Below, one piece after another: positions 1 through 7,431 of a stretch of DNA of 20,992 bases (positions are counted from its first letter, which is position 1; every line of letters starts with the position of its first letter). A program made the translations under genes and the position numbers. The stretch comes from an uncultured Eubacteriales bacterium (GTDB lineage Bacteria > Bacillota > Clostridia > Oscillospirales > CAG-272). The notes under the pieces are model-generated. The model was not told the DNA's origin. It ran no database searches and worked only from the letters and a program-made list of their open reading frames with translations. The stretch lies in assembly GCA_934378145.1 (NCBI GenBank), contig CAKXXW010000029.1, forward strand, positions 1 to 20,992, given 5' to 3'.

Positions 1-82
1 TGAAGACCTCGCCCTTCGGTGAATAAACCGCGATCCACCGCCGCGGGTCGTACCCGCAAAAGGCTTGACCTAAACTTTCAAA
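1..82. repeat. Dispersed intergenic repeat, copy 1 (cut by window edge)
   Basis: This stretch matches 9808-9890 closely, with scattered substitutions. Both copies contain GTGAATAAACCGCGAT, a small hairpin (GCGGGT-3 nt-ACCCGC; here 43-48 and 52-57) and the tail AAAAGGCTTGACCTAAACTTTC. The hairpin arms are the same in both copies while the loop differs (CGT here, CGC there). The copy lies directly downstream of the leftward MFS gene. It may continue beyond the left edge of the window. It has no coding potential that I can support. Confidence 0.85.
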
Positions 83-85
83 AAA

Positions 86-1357
86 TCAAATTTCCTTCCC
101 GCAGAATCTTTTCCACATCGGAATGGCAATGAGGCAGAAGACAAAACCTATCGCCGGAATTATGAACCATGTGAAAGCTCTCAATGCCTGTGATTCTATC
201 AGCGTGATGCCGTAAATGTAGACCGAACAGCCTATGTAGGCGCAGGCGTTCGTGATCCCCGACACGGTCGACACCTTACCGTACCGCGAGAATCTTCCCG
301 GCAGGTACGCGATAAGGCAGAGATTCACTCCGTGCATCGACGCCGTTATCATCGCCGCACATATCACCGTCAGGATCGGCGGCAGCGACGGCACGAAAAC
401 TATCACCGACGCAAACAGCGCCCCTATCCCGAACATGACCGCACCGCCGAGCGCCTCGCTCTTGAGGAATTTCGCATATATTATGTTTATAAGGAACAGG
501 CAGGCTATGCTCGACGCCGGTATCGCCATGTTCCAGAGTATCGCACTGCTCGACGGAAGGTTGTATACATCCCTCACATAGTTCGGCAGCCACGCCGTAA
601 TTCCCTCCTTCAATGCTCCCTGAAGGATTATCCCGACGACAAGCAGCATAAAGCCCGAGGTCAGGAAGGCATAAGAAAGCCTGCCCTGCTTTTCCGCGGC
701 GGACTTTTCGTCGGGCTTCGCGGGCGCGGGGGCTTCTTTTTCGATCTTCGGGGCTTTTTTACTGAAATAAAGGAACCCGAGCATCCACAGCGTCAGCACG
801 ACTGCGCAAAGCACGGCGGCGAAGTTAAACACCGCGTGCCAATCCCCGACCCGACCTATAAAGAACGCCGAGAGCAGGTAAAGCACTATATTTCCCACAT
901 GTGCCGCGATCGAGACGGCGAGCGTCGAGCCGCCGAAATACTTTCTCGGCAGGTGCTCCGACACTATCTTGACAAGAGGAGGCCAGAACATCGACTGTAT
1001 GAGTCCGTGACACGCCCAAAGCACTGCGACCGCCGCAGGCGAGCCTATGATAAACGGCAAAATAAGATTGCACGCCTCGGCTCCCGCGATGCCGATGCAG
1101 ACAAGGTATTCGGCTCTCACCCGATCGCCGAGGACTCCGCTGAGCAGTTGCCCGCAACCGTAAAAGATGAAGAGCATCATGCAGATAAGTCCGGCGTCAC
1201 CGTCGGTTATAAGCCCTACCGAAGGACTTGTAAGCTCCGACACGCAGACCGTGAAGGTGTACCTTGACACATAGCTTGTAAAATAGGCGAGCGAGCAAAG
1301 TCCCGCAAGGAAGACCGCCGCGCCTCTCTCTGTGAATTTTTTCGTTTTACCTATCAT
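86..1357 (-). CDS. MFS transporter, organophosphate/phosphate antiporter (OPA)-like
   Basis: A 423-residue polytopic membrane protein with about 12 hydrophobic segments. A charged, Ala/Pro/Lys/Glu-rich cytoplasmic loop (about residues 200-226) separates the two six-helix halves. OPA features of the GlpT/UhpT type are visible: an Arg in helix 1 (SYVSRYTF, R32), FYGCGQLLSGVLGD at 65-78, and KEGITAWLP at 250-258, which aligns with the RxGIxxWSP motif carrying the second substrate-binding Arg of GlpT/UhpT. Here that Arg is Lys250, so the substrate may differ from glycerol-3-phosphate or hexose phosphate. The ATG has a GGAG-type site 6 nt upstream (1364-1368). The gene has its own promoter and is divergent from the pseudouridine synthase gene. 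The substrate is unknown; the family call is firm, the subfamily call is good. Confidence 0.85.
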   Translation of the reverse strand: MIGKTKKFTERGAAVFLAGLCSLAYFTSYVSRYTFTVCVSELTSPSVGLITDGDAGLICMMLFIFYGCGQLLSGVLGDRVRAEYLVCIGIAGAEACNLILPFIIGSPAAVAVLWACHGLIQSMFWPPLVKIVSEHLPRKYFGGSTLAVSIAAHVGNIVLYLLSAFFIGRVGDWHAVFNFAAVLCAVVLTLWMLGFLYFSKKAPKIEKEAPAPAKPDEKSAAEKQGRLSYAFLTSGFMLLVVGIILQGALKEGITAWLPNYVRDVYNLPSSSAILWNMAIPASSIACLFLINIIYAKFLKSEALGGAVMFGIGALFASVIVFVPSLPPILTVICAAMITASMHGVNLCLIAYLPGRFSRYGKVSTVSGITNACAYIGCSVYIYGITLIESQALRAFTWFIIPAIGFVFCLIAIPMWKRFCGKEI

Positions 1358-1396
1358 TTCTTTCTCCGAAGGGACAATACTTTTTTCGACTCGATA

Positions 1397-1425
1397 AGTA
1401 TATCACCCTTTTGTCCCGCCGTCAA
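1397..1425 (-). promoter_or_regulatory. Promoter of the OPA-like MFS gene
   Basis: Read on the minus strand: -35 TTGACG (1420-1425), 17-nt spacer, -10 TATACT (1397-1402). A palindrome CCGCCG-8 nt-CGGCGG (1416-1435) overlaps the -35 element and could be an operator. Confidence 0.7.
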
Positions 1426-1469
1426 CAGTCGGCGGAAATAAAAATTCAGCTTACGAACACTTTGCCGAC

Positions 1470-1498
1470 TTGTATTGATCGCCGCCGTATGATATAAT
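1470..1498 (+). promoter_or_regulatory. Promoter of the pseudouridine synthase gene
   Basis: -35 TTGTAT (1470-1475), 17-nt spacer, perfect -10 TATAAT (1493-1498). It fires away from the MFS promoter. The expected transcript starts only about 20 nt before the first ATG, so the 5' leader is very short. Confidence 0.65.
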
Positions 1499-1526
1499 AA
1501 TATTATGACACCACCGCGCAATTATT

Positions 1527-2456
1527 ATGAAGAAAGGCAGGGACTGCGCTTTGGAATTCACCGTCGGAGCCGACGGAGAAGGACTGCTTCTCCGCACATA
1601 TCTGCGCCGCTTAAAGCTCTCCTCAAGGCTGATCTCGCACCTAAAAGCCGTCGAACGCGGGATCGAGGTCAACGGCGAGAGCTGCACCGTGCGCAGGATC
1701 CTTCACCCGGGCGACAGGGTATGCCTTCGCTATGAGGATCTCGAGCAGGGCGTATCGGCGACGCCTTCGCCTCTCCCCGTTGAGGTACTTTACGAGGACA
1801 GGGACATAGTTGCCGTAAACAAGCCGTCTCAGATGCCGACCCACCCCTCGCACGGGCATCACGACGACACTCTCGCAAACGCCCTTGCGTACAGGTACGA
1901 GGGAACGCCCTTTGTCTTCCGCCCGATAAACCGTCTCGACCGCAACACGAGCGGGATAGTCCTTGTCGCGCGCAACACCCGTGCGGCGTCGATACTTTCG
2001 GACGAGCTTCAGGGCGGAGGATTCGAAAAGACCTACATCGCAGTCTGCGACGGGGAATTTTCGGGCGCCGGAAGGATAATCAGGGCGCTCCGACGCACGA
2101 AGGAGAGCATCATCGTCCGCGAGACATGCGGGGAGGATGATGAAGGTGCGAGCCACGCCGAGACGGGATACCGCGTGCTTGCCTCCGCCGGCGGGAAAAG
2201 CCTCGTGCGGCTCTTTCCCTATACCGGAAGGACGCATCAGCTCCGCGTACACCTTGCCTCGATAGGTCATCCGATAACCGGAGACGACCTCTACGGAGAG
2301 CCGTCCGACCTGATCCCGCGTCAGGCGCTCCACGCGCAAAGGCTCAGCTTTACCCTTATCGGCGGAGAGAGGATAACTCTTGACGCCCCGCTTCCCGGCG
2401 ATATTCTCGACCTCTGCCGTGCCTGCGGGCTTGACGCGGCAGAAGCGACCCGATAA
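1527..2456 (+). CDS. RluA-family RNA pseudouridine synthase
   Basis: A 309-residue protein of standard length for the RluA/RluD family, which isomerises specific uridines in rRNA or tRNA to pseudouridine in the cytoplasm. An S4-like RNA-binding region occupies about residues 10-70 (LSSRLISHLKAVERGIEVNG), followed by the catalytic domain. The active-site motif is INRLDRNTSG with catalytic Asp138; the usual His of HRLD is Asn135 here. Other family motifs are VAVNKPSQMPTHPS at 96-108 and PYTGRTHQLRVHLA near residues 232-245. The ATG at 1527 has no clear ribosome-binding site. A TTG at 1551 (residue 9) is preceded by GGCAGGG, so the protein may start there. Which RNA site is modified cannot be told from the sequence. 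Confidence 0.92.
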   Translation: MKKGRDCALEFTVGADGEGLLLRTYLRRLKLSSRLISHLKAVERGIEVNGESCTVRRILHPGDRVCLRYEDLEQGVSATPSPLPVEVLYEDRDIVAVNKPSQMPTHPSHGHHDDTLANALAYRYEGTPFVFRPINRLDRNTSGIVLVARNTRAASILSDELQGGGFEKTYIAVCDGEFSGAGRIIRALRRTKESIIVRETCGEDDEGASHAETGYRVLASAGGKSLVRLFPYTGRTHQLRVHLASIGHPITGDDLYGEPSDLIPRQALHAQRLSFTLIGGERITLDAPLPGDILDLCRACGLDAAEATR

Positions 2457-2506
2457 AGGCACCACCGCGCAATTCCGATGGTGCCTAAAAAGAAAGGAGA
2501 CACACA

Positions 2507-3937
2507 ATGGACGAAGAAAGAACCGAACTGACCTCCGAAGAAACCGAAAAAGATCCGAATACCCCCGCCGAAGAAACCGAAAACGGCGCGGAAAACGAAA
2601 AGAAAAAAGCTCCCGCGGATAAAAAGGCAAGAAAAGAGCCTTACTTCGGCTGGGGCTGGAGGATCCTCTACACGGCGGGAGCGCTCAGCCTTATCGTTTA
2701 TCTCATCGCCGTGCTGAACGAGAATTTCGCAAACTTCATGAGCCGCTACTTCGGCGCACCGATAAGGACGGTACTTGCAAATATCTCGGGAGTCGTTCCC
2801 TTCTCGCTCGCCGAGCTTGTGATTATACTTCTGATCCCCGCCTTCGTCGTGATAATCGTCGTGGCAAACAAGTATTACTCGGGGACATGGCGGCGCATCC
2901 TTGTCTTTTCGGGCAAGATACTCTCTGTCGCTGTCGTCCTTATTATGATATACACCCTCGGCTTCGGCACGGGATACCACACCTCGACCCTTGACAAAAG
3001 GCTCGGGATGGAGAAGAACCCCGTCTCGACCGAGGAGCTTCGCGACACGGCAAGGAAGCTCACCGAGCTTGTCAACGCCGAGGCGGCGAATCAGACCTAC
3101 GGCGAGGACGGCTTCTCGGATATGCCCTACTCCTTCAGCGCGATGAACAACAAGCTCCTTGTCGCCTACGACGGCATCTACGAAAAGTACAGCTTCATCC
3201 AACCTATGAACAGCCGCCTGAAACCCGTCATGCTCAGCGAGCTGATGTCATACACACACATCACCGGAGTTTACAGCTACTTTACGGGCGAGGCGAACCT
3301 CAATGTTGCCTTCCCCGACTACACCCTGCCCTTCACCGCCGCGCACGAACTTGCCCACCAGCGGGGGATCGCGCGGGAGGATGAGGCGAACTTCGTCGCC
3401 TTCCTCGTCTGCTCATCGTCGGAGGACAGCTATATCCGCTATTCGGCATACCTTATGATGCTCGAATATGTCACGAACGCCTACTACCGCGCCGTTGCGG
3501 GCTACAAGGCTTACGATTTCGCGGCGTTCCGCGAGCTTATGGAGAACGATCCGACGGTCTCGGCGGCGCTCTCGGCTTACGAAAAGGCAAACGGCGTGAC
3601 CCTCTCGAAATACGCGGAACTTAAAGAAGCACTTGATTCCGATGAAGCCCTCAACACCGCGGTGAGGAGCTGTGAAAAGACAGCAGAGGCAATAGACTTC
3701 TACAACAAGCGCGTCGTTGCCGTCAACGATTACAACGCGACCTTCGATATGAGGTGCGAGCAGGTCAACGGAGAGGAGCGCGCCTACAACGAATTTTTCA
3801 AAAAGTACGAGCATAATGTCGTCGCCTCGGTCTCCGGAGCCGTCAACGATACCTACCTCAAGCTCCAGGGCACCCCCGGCTCGGCAAGCTACGGAATGGT
3901 CGTCGACCTCGCCGTGGCGTACTACAAAAACCGATAA
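2507..3937 (+). CDS. DUF3810-family membrane protein with zinc-metallopeptidase motif
   Basis: A 476-residue protein. The first 46 residues are highly charged (Glu/Lys-rich) and probably cytoplasmic. Three membrane segments follow at about 52-71, 98-121 and 131-152, then a large soluble domain. That domain has AAHELAHQRGIAREDEANF, an HExxH zinc site (H280, E281, H284) with downstream acidic candidates E291/E293 for the third ligand. This layout is that of the DUF3810 family, which is gluzincin-like; its substrate is not established. The start is fixed by AAAGGAG at 2493-2499, 7 nt before the ATG. It follows the pseudouridine synthase gene by 50 nt and may be co-transcribed. A strong terminator lies just after the stop. 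Confidence 0.85.
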   Translation: MDEERTELTSEETEKDPNTPAEETENGAENEKKKAPADKKARKEPYFGWGWRILYTAGALSLIVYLIAVLNENFANFMSRYFGAPIRTVLANISGVVPFSLAELVIILLIPAFVVIIVVANKYYSGTWRRILVFSGKILSVAVVLIMIYTLGFGTGYHTSTLDKRLGMEKNPVSTEELRDTARKLTELVNAEAANQTYGEDGFSDMPYSFSAMNNKLLVAYDGIYEKYSFIQPMNSRLKPVMLSELMSYTHITGVYSYFTGEANLNVAFPDYTLPFTAAHELAHQRGIAREDEANFVAFLVCSSSEDSYIRYSAYLMMLEYVTNAYYRAVAGYKAYDFAAFRELMENDPTVSAALSAYEKANGVTLSKYAELKEALDSDEALNTAVRSCEKTAEAIDFYNKRVVAVNDYNATFDMRCEQVNGEERAYNEFFKKYEHNVVASVSGAVNDTYLKLQGTPGSASYGMVVDLAVAYYKNR

Positions 3938-3949
3938 AATTGAAAAGAT

Positions 3950-3980
3950 CAGCCGCCGGAAATTCCGGCGGCTGCGTTTT
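3950..3980 (+). terminator. Intrinsic terminator after the DUF3810 gene
   Basis: A GC-rich hairpin (CAGCCGCCGGAA and its complement, 3950-3974, one central A) is followed by CGTTTTTAT. It lies between convergent genes. On the minus strand the hairpin is followed by a weaker T-rich run, so it may also stop the MFS transcript. Confidence 0.9.
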
Positions 3981-5164
3981 TATATTGCTTTCTTTTTCTT
4001 CTTCATAATAAGAAGACATACGATCATCATAAGCGGAAACACCGTCGCAGCGAGTATCCCCGCGCGGAAGTCGTCTCCGGCAGCTCCCGAAACAAGCCCC
4101 GCGAGAGTCGGACCGCTCGTGCAGCCTACATCTCCGGCAAGGGCAAGGAGCGCAAACATCGCGGTCCCGCCTCCGGGGAGCCTTGCCGATGCCAGACTGT
4201 ATGTCCCGGGCCACATGATCCCGACCGCAAAGCCGCTCACGGCGCACCCGAGCAGCCCTACGACCGGATCCGGCACGAAAACTATGCAACAGTATGAGAT
4301 AACGCAGAGTACGGTACTCAGCATCATAAACCTCTTCATATTGAGCTTATGCCCGAATCCCCCGTATATGAGCCTTGACACACCCATAAGGAAGGCAAAC
4401 GCCATCGGTCCCGCAAGGTCTCCGACAGCCTTGCTCACGCCGAGCCCGCGCTCGGCAAAGCTCGACGCCCATTGGCTGACCGCCTGCTCGCTCGCACCCG
4501 AGGCGAGCATCATGACAAGGAACACATAGAAGATCTTCGATGAGAAAAGCTCCCGTATGCTCATTCCCTTCTCTCCGTCGCCGTTCAGCGTGCAGAGCGG
4601 CGAAACGCCGAAGAGTATCATATTCGCGATCGCAATGATCGCAAATATCACAGAGAGTATCCTGAAGCTTCCGATACCGAAGAGCGCAAAAAAGCCGGTA
4701 GAGACAAGGGTCACGCCGACCTGCCCCCAGCAATAGAAGGAATGAAGGATGCTCATCTGCTTTTCCTTGTTCTCGGCGGGACACGCCTCGATTATCGGGC
4801 TTATCACTACCTCAAGAAGTCCCCCGCCGATAGCGTAGGTAACGACCGATATAAGTATCCCTATGTACGGGTCGGGCAGAATGTCGGGAAGGAAGGCGAG
4901 CATCAGAAGTCCCGCCGCCGAAAAGCCGTGCGCGATATATGCCGACGCGCGGAAGCCTATCCTGTCGACAAGTACCGTCGAAGCAAGGTCAACGCAGAGC
5001 TGAACGCCGAAATTCAGCGTCACGAGCAGCGTGATCTTCGTCAGAGGTATGCCGTATGCGTCGCTGAAATGCACGAAAAGCAACGGCGCAAAATTATTCA
5101 CTATCGCCTGCACGATATAACCGAGATAGCAGGCGAGCCTTGTTCTTCTGTAATCCGGAGTCAT
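3980..5164 (-). CDS. MFS transporter, fucose-permease (FHS)-like
   Basis: A 394-residue transporter with about 12 membrane helices and a Lys-rich C-terminus. The segment LVDRIGFR (65-72) is the cytoplasmic loop-2 motif of the superfamily. The segment around ILHSFYCWGQVGVTL (139-153) resembles the FHS (fucose/sugar permease) group rather than drug exporters. I chose the ATG at 5164 because AAAGGA precedes it by 6 nt on the minus strand; the open frame continues upstream to 5227 but overlaps its own promoter. It has a single-gene promoter and is not in an operon with sugar-metabolism genes, so the substrate cannot be inferred. Confidence 0.85.
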   Translation of the reverse strand: MTPDYRRTRLACYLGYIVQAIVNNFAPLLFVHFSDAYGIPLTKITLLVTLNFGVQLCVDLASTVLVDRIGFRASAYIAHGFSAAGLLMLAFLPDILPDPYIGILISVVTYAIGGGLLEVVISPIIEACPAENKEKQMSILHSFYCWGQVGVTLVSTGFFALFGIGSFRILSVIFAIIAIANMILFGVSPLCTLNGDGEKGMSIRELFSSKIFYVFLVMMLASGASEQAVSQWASSFAERGLGVSKAVGDLAGPMAFAFLMGVSRLIYGGFGHKLNMKRFMMLSTVLCVISYCCIVFVPDPVVGLLGCAVSGFAVGIMWPGTYSLASARLPGGGTAMFALLALAGDVGCTSGPTLAGLVSGAAGDDFRAGILAATVFPLMMIVCLLIMKKKKKAI

Positions 5165-5198
5165 TTTTTTCCTTTCAATACGGCTGAAATTCCCGACT

Positions 5199-5227
5199 AT
5201 TATACCACTCAGCGTGGATTTTTGCAA
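5199..5227 (-). promoter_or_regulatory. Promoter of the FHS-like MFS gene
   Basis: Minus-strand -35 TTGCAA (5222-5227), 17-nt spacer, perfect -10 TATAAT (5199-5204). It lies in the short gap after the integrase stop, so the transporter can be transcribed independently of the integrase. Confidence 0.75.
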
Positions 5228-5242
5228 GGCTGTTGCCTTTCT

Positions 5243-6391
5243 TTAGCCGCGGTCGGTAAAAAGCCTTTCCATATTCATCCTCTTCTGCTCGATCGTCGAG
5301 TGAACATATTTGTCAAGGGTTATCTTCACGCTCGCGTGACCGAGGATCTCGCTGAGGCTCTTCACATCGACGCCCGCCTCGATGCAACGGGTGGCAAAGG
5401 TGTGACGCAGCGCATGAAAGTTCGCGTCGCGGATTCCGCTGAGCTTCACATACTTCTTGAACCTGTACTGCATCATCCGCGGCTCGGCAAAGCGCGTACC
5501 CTTGCCCGTGAGAAGATAGGTGTTTCCGTGCGAACGGAAATCCTCTAAAATATTTGCCACGAAGGCGGGGATAGGGATGAGCCTTCTTGCCGCGGAACTC
5601 TTCGGAGTGGTTGTCACTATGTGGGTCCTTCTCTCCCCGGGGAGAAGCTCGCCGCTTTTCTGGAGCCGCTGCATCGTACTGCTGACGCTGACGATCCCCT
5701 CGTCCACCGACACATCCTTCCACCGCAGGGCGCAAAGCTCGCCGAGCCTTATCCCCGTGTAAAGCGCCAGAAGCATCCCCGCCTTCGCTCTGTCGGTATC
5801 CTCCTTCAGCACAGAGACAAAGGCATGCTCCTCATAACGGCTGAGGACCCGCATCTCGCGGTTCTCTTTTTTTATCACGAGGTGTTCAAGGTTGCACCTC
5901 GGATCTATCCCGTGTGATGCCGAATATCTGAAGCTCTCTCTCACTACCATCATAATATCCGAAACGGTCTTCGGCGAAAGCCCGCCGACACCGTTCAGCT
6001 TTCCCTCGCGCAGAAGTCCCGACACAAATTCCTCCACGCAGGCGGTCCCGAGACGCGACACCAGGATATTACCGAGGTGAGGCTTTATATGCTTGTTCAC
6101 ATGATTCATATATCGGATGTAGGTCGATTCCTTTACCCTCGGTCTGATGAATTCGAGCCACTCGTCAAGGCAGTCGCCGTAATTCCCCTTCTCGGGCGGG
6201 GCGGGCGGCTTTTCCTTCGGCGTGCTGTAGCTCAGCAGTCTGAGTACCGCCGCGCGTGCTTCCTCGTACGATTCGGCACAGATATATCCGTAGTCGGGCA
6301 ACGCGCCCTCGTCATATACGATGGCATATTTTACCTCCCATCTGCCGTCGCTCCTCAGGTGAATGTTGTCTGTTCTGATCTGAAATTCCAT
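5243..6391 (-). CDS. Site-specific tyrosine recombinase (phage-type integrase)
   Basis: A 382-residue protein with all catalytic residues of the tyrosine recombinase family: Arg215 (TGIRLGEL), Lys264 (TTPKSSAARR), His326-x-x-Arg329 (FHALRH), His352 (LGHASVKIT) and nucleophile Tyr362 (DKYVH). An arm-type DNA-binding region (about 1-60), a Pro-rich linker (60-67) and a core-binding SAM-like domain (about 71-165) precede the catalytic domain. The ATG at 6391 has AAGGAG about 7 nt upstream; the longer frame to 6475 runs back through the promoter and is unlikely. No excisionase, relaxase, phage or conjugation gene lies nearby, so this is a lone integrase: either the remnant of an element or a domesticated recombinase. 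The catalytic set is intact, so it is probably active. Confidence 0.92.
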   Translation of the reverse strand: MEFQIRTDNIHLRSDGRWEVKYAIVYDEGALPDYGYICAESYEEARAAVLRLLSYSTPKEKPPAPPEKGNYGDCLDEWLEFIRPRVKESTYIRYMNHVNKHIKPHLGNILVSRLGTACVEEFVSGLLREGKLNGVGGLSPKTVSDIMMVVRESFRYSASHGIDPRCNLEHLVIKKENREMRVLSRYEEHAFVSVLKEDTDRAKAGMLLALYTGIRLGELCALRWKDVSVDEGIVSVSSTMQRLQKSGELLPGERRTHIVTTTPKSSAARRLIPIPAFVANILEDFRSHGNTYLLTGKGTRFAEPRMMQYRFKKYVKLSGIRDANFHALRHTFATRCIEAGVDVKSLSEILGHASVKITLDKYVHSTIEQKRMNMERLFTDRG

Positions 6392-6456
6392 CTTTTCTCT
6401 CCTTATATATTTTCCGTCCCCCGCCGGAAAAGACTTCCGCACGGGTCGTTGCAGAA

Positions 6457-6485
6457 AATATAGCATTTTTTGCATTTCTTTTCAA
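6457..6485 (-). promoter_or_regulatory. Promoter of the integrase gene
   Basis: Minus-strand -35 TTGAAA (6480-6485), 17-nt spacer, -10 TATATT (6457-6462). The spacer holds one arm of the nested inverted repeat at 6467-6532, and the perfect GC-rich hairpin starts 5 bp upstream of the -35. Confidence 0.65.
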
Positions 6486-6532
6486 CACACACCGCGCGTC
6501 GCCGGTGGCGACGCGCGGTCAAAATGCAAAAA
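6467..6532. repeat. Nested inverted repeat over the integrase promoter
   Basis: The outer arms are perfect 11-bp complements (TTTTTGCATTT at 6467-6477 and AAATGCAAAAA at 6522-6532). Inside them sits a perfect 13-bp GC-rich stem (6491-6503 and 6507-6519) with a GGT loop. T-tracts precede and A-tracts follow the stem on both strands, the reverse of an intrinsic terminator. It could be a regulatory or recombination site for the adjacent integrase; no function is proven. Confidence 0.8.
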
Positions 6533-6572
6533 GAAGAGAAAACTCTCTATATATTTAATGAAGGAAGCCGCC

Positions 6573-7310
6573 TCAGTCGCAGTGGGGCTTCGGCGTTTCC
6601 TTTCCGCTGTTCGTTTTCCTGTACTCTGTCGGAAGGACCCCGCATATCTCGCGGAATGCCTCAGAGAAGCGGCTCTGGCTCGTGTATCCGACCTCGCGTG
6701 CGATCTCGGATATGTCCTTCTGCGTTCCCGTGAGCAGAAGCTGCGCCGCCTCGACCCTGTGCTGCTTCATATGAAGGGCTATGCTCGTACCGTAGACATC
6801 CTTGAAGGCTCTTTTCAGCGTCGTGGTGTTCACAAGGAACTCGCGCGAGAGCGTTTCTATCGTCATCCTCTCGGAAAGATGCTCGGTGAGGTAGCGATGC
6901 ACCGCGCGCGCGATCTCCTCGGGCGTCGTTTCCTCCGACGGGAGAGTTTCGGGGCAGGCGACCTCCATGACCCTTTCGACGACCTTGTGGAGCAGCTCGG
7001 TAAGGTCGCTGTCGGAGGCGCGGTAGTAGACCTCCTTCCCCACCCTGCGGCTGACGATAAGCCGACTGTCGGACAGAACTCGAAGATGGTGCGACACCGC
7101 CGGACTTGACATATCGAGGAGCGCGGCGATGTTTATCACACACTGCTCGCTGTGGCAAAGGAGCCAGAAAAGCCTCACCCGCATTGGATCTCCGAGCCTT
7201 CTGAACACCTCGGACGCCGCGTCGAAGCGGTCGGCACAGGCAAGCTCGCGGCGTATCTCGGAAAGGTTCTTGCCCTCTCCGTGGTCGTGCGGAAGCATGA
7301 AATCATTCAT
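6573..7310 (-). CDS. ArsR-AraC fusion transcriptional regulator of the metal efflux genes
   Basis: A 245-residue protein with two DNA-binding modules. Residues about 28-118 are an ArsR/SmtB winged helix (FRRLGDPMRVRLFWLL, then the recognition helix SSPAVSHHLRVL). Residues about 132-232 are an AraC-type double helix-turn-helix (MTIETLSREFLVNTTTLKRAF; ISEIAREVGYTSQSRFSEAF). Possible metal ligands are the N-terminal HDH (8-10), Cys24, Cys52, His53, Cys57 and Cys119. The CadC-like CxC pair of helix alpha3 is reduced to one Cys (QCVIN, C57), and the SmtB alpha5 DxH is absent, so the sensing site is unusual. The ATG at 7310 has GGGAGG 9 nt upstream. It is divergent from the HMA/ATPase genes and probably controls them and itself. 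Confidence 0.87.
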   Translation of the reverse strand: MNDFMLPHDHGEGKNLSEIRRELACADRFDAASEVFRRLGDPMRVRLFWLLCHSEQCVINIAALLDMSSPAVSHHLRVLSDSRLIVSRRVGKEVYYRASDSDLTELLHKVVERVMEVACPETLPSEETTPEEIARAVHRYLTEHLSERMTIETLSREFLVNTTTLKRAFKDVYGTSIALHMKQHRVEAAQLLLTGTQKDISEIAREVGYTSQSRFSEAFREICGVLPTEYRKTNSGKETPKPHCD

Positions 7311-7381
7311 CTGTCTTTTCCTCCCTTTTCTCTTTTTCGGAAATACCGCTCTCCGTTTCGGAAACTTGAGCGGCAAAAGGC

Positions 7382-7410
7382 TTGACTTCGCGCCTTTTTT
7401 ACATTATACT
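7382..7410 (+). promoter_or_regulatory. Promoter of the HMA protein-ATPase operon
   Basis: -35 TTGACT (7382-7387), 17-nt spacer, -10 TATACT (7405-7410). Its -10 overlaps the -10 of the opposing regulator promoter (7403-7408), so the two cannot be occupied at once. Confidence 0.8.
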
Positions 7411-7431
7411 ACGCTTGAAACGATTAAGCAA
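7403..7431 (-). promoter_or_regulatory. Promoter of the ArsR-AraC regulator gene
   Basis: Minus-strand -35 TTGCTT (7426-7431), 17-nt spacer, perfect -10 TATAAT (7403-7408). The -35 lies inside the candidate operator at 7423-7440, which suggests autoregulation. Confidence 0.7.

Noticed and set aside
332..1267. Long Arg/His-rich open frame on the + strand, opposite the OPA-like transporter
   Set aside because: It is antisense to a clear membrane-protein gene, has a low-complexity basic composition and no ribosome-binding site; it reflects the codon bias of the real gene.
1641..3202. Long open frames on the - strand opposite the pseudouridine synthase and DUF3810 genes
   Set aside because: They overlap two well-supported genes completely and have no recognisable domains.
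6491..6519. The 13-bp GC-rich stem as the terminator of the ArsR-AraC gene
   Set aside because: No T-run follows the stem on either strand; the flanking T and A tracts are in the reverse order.
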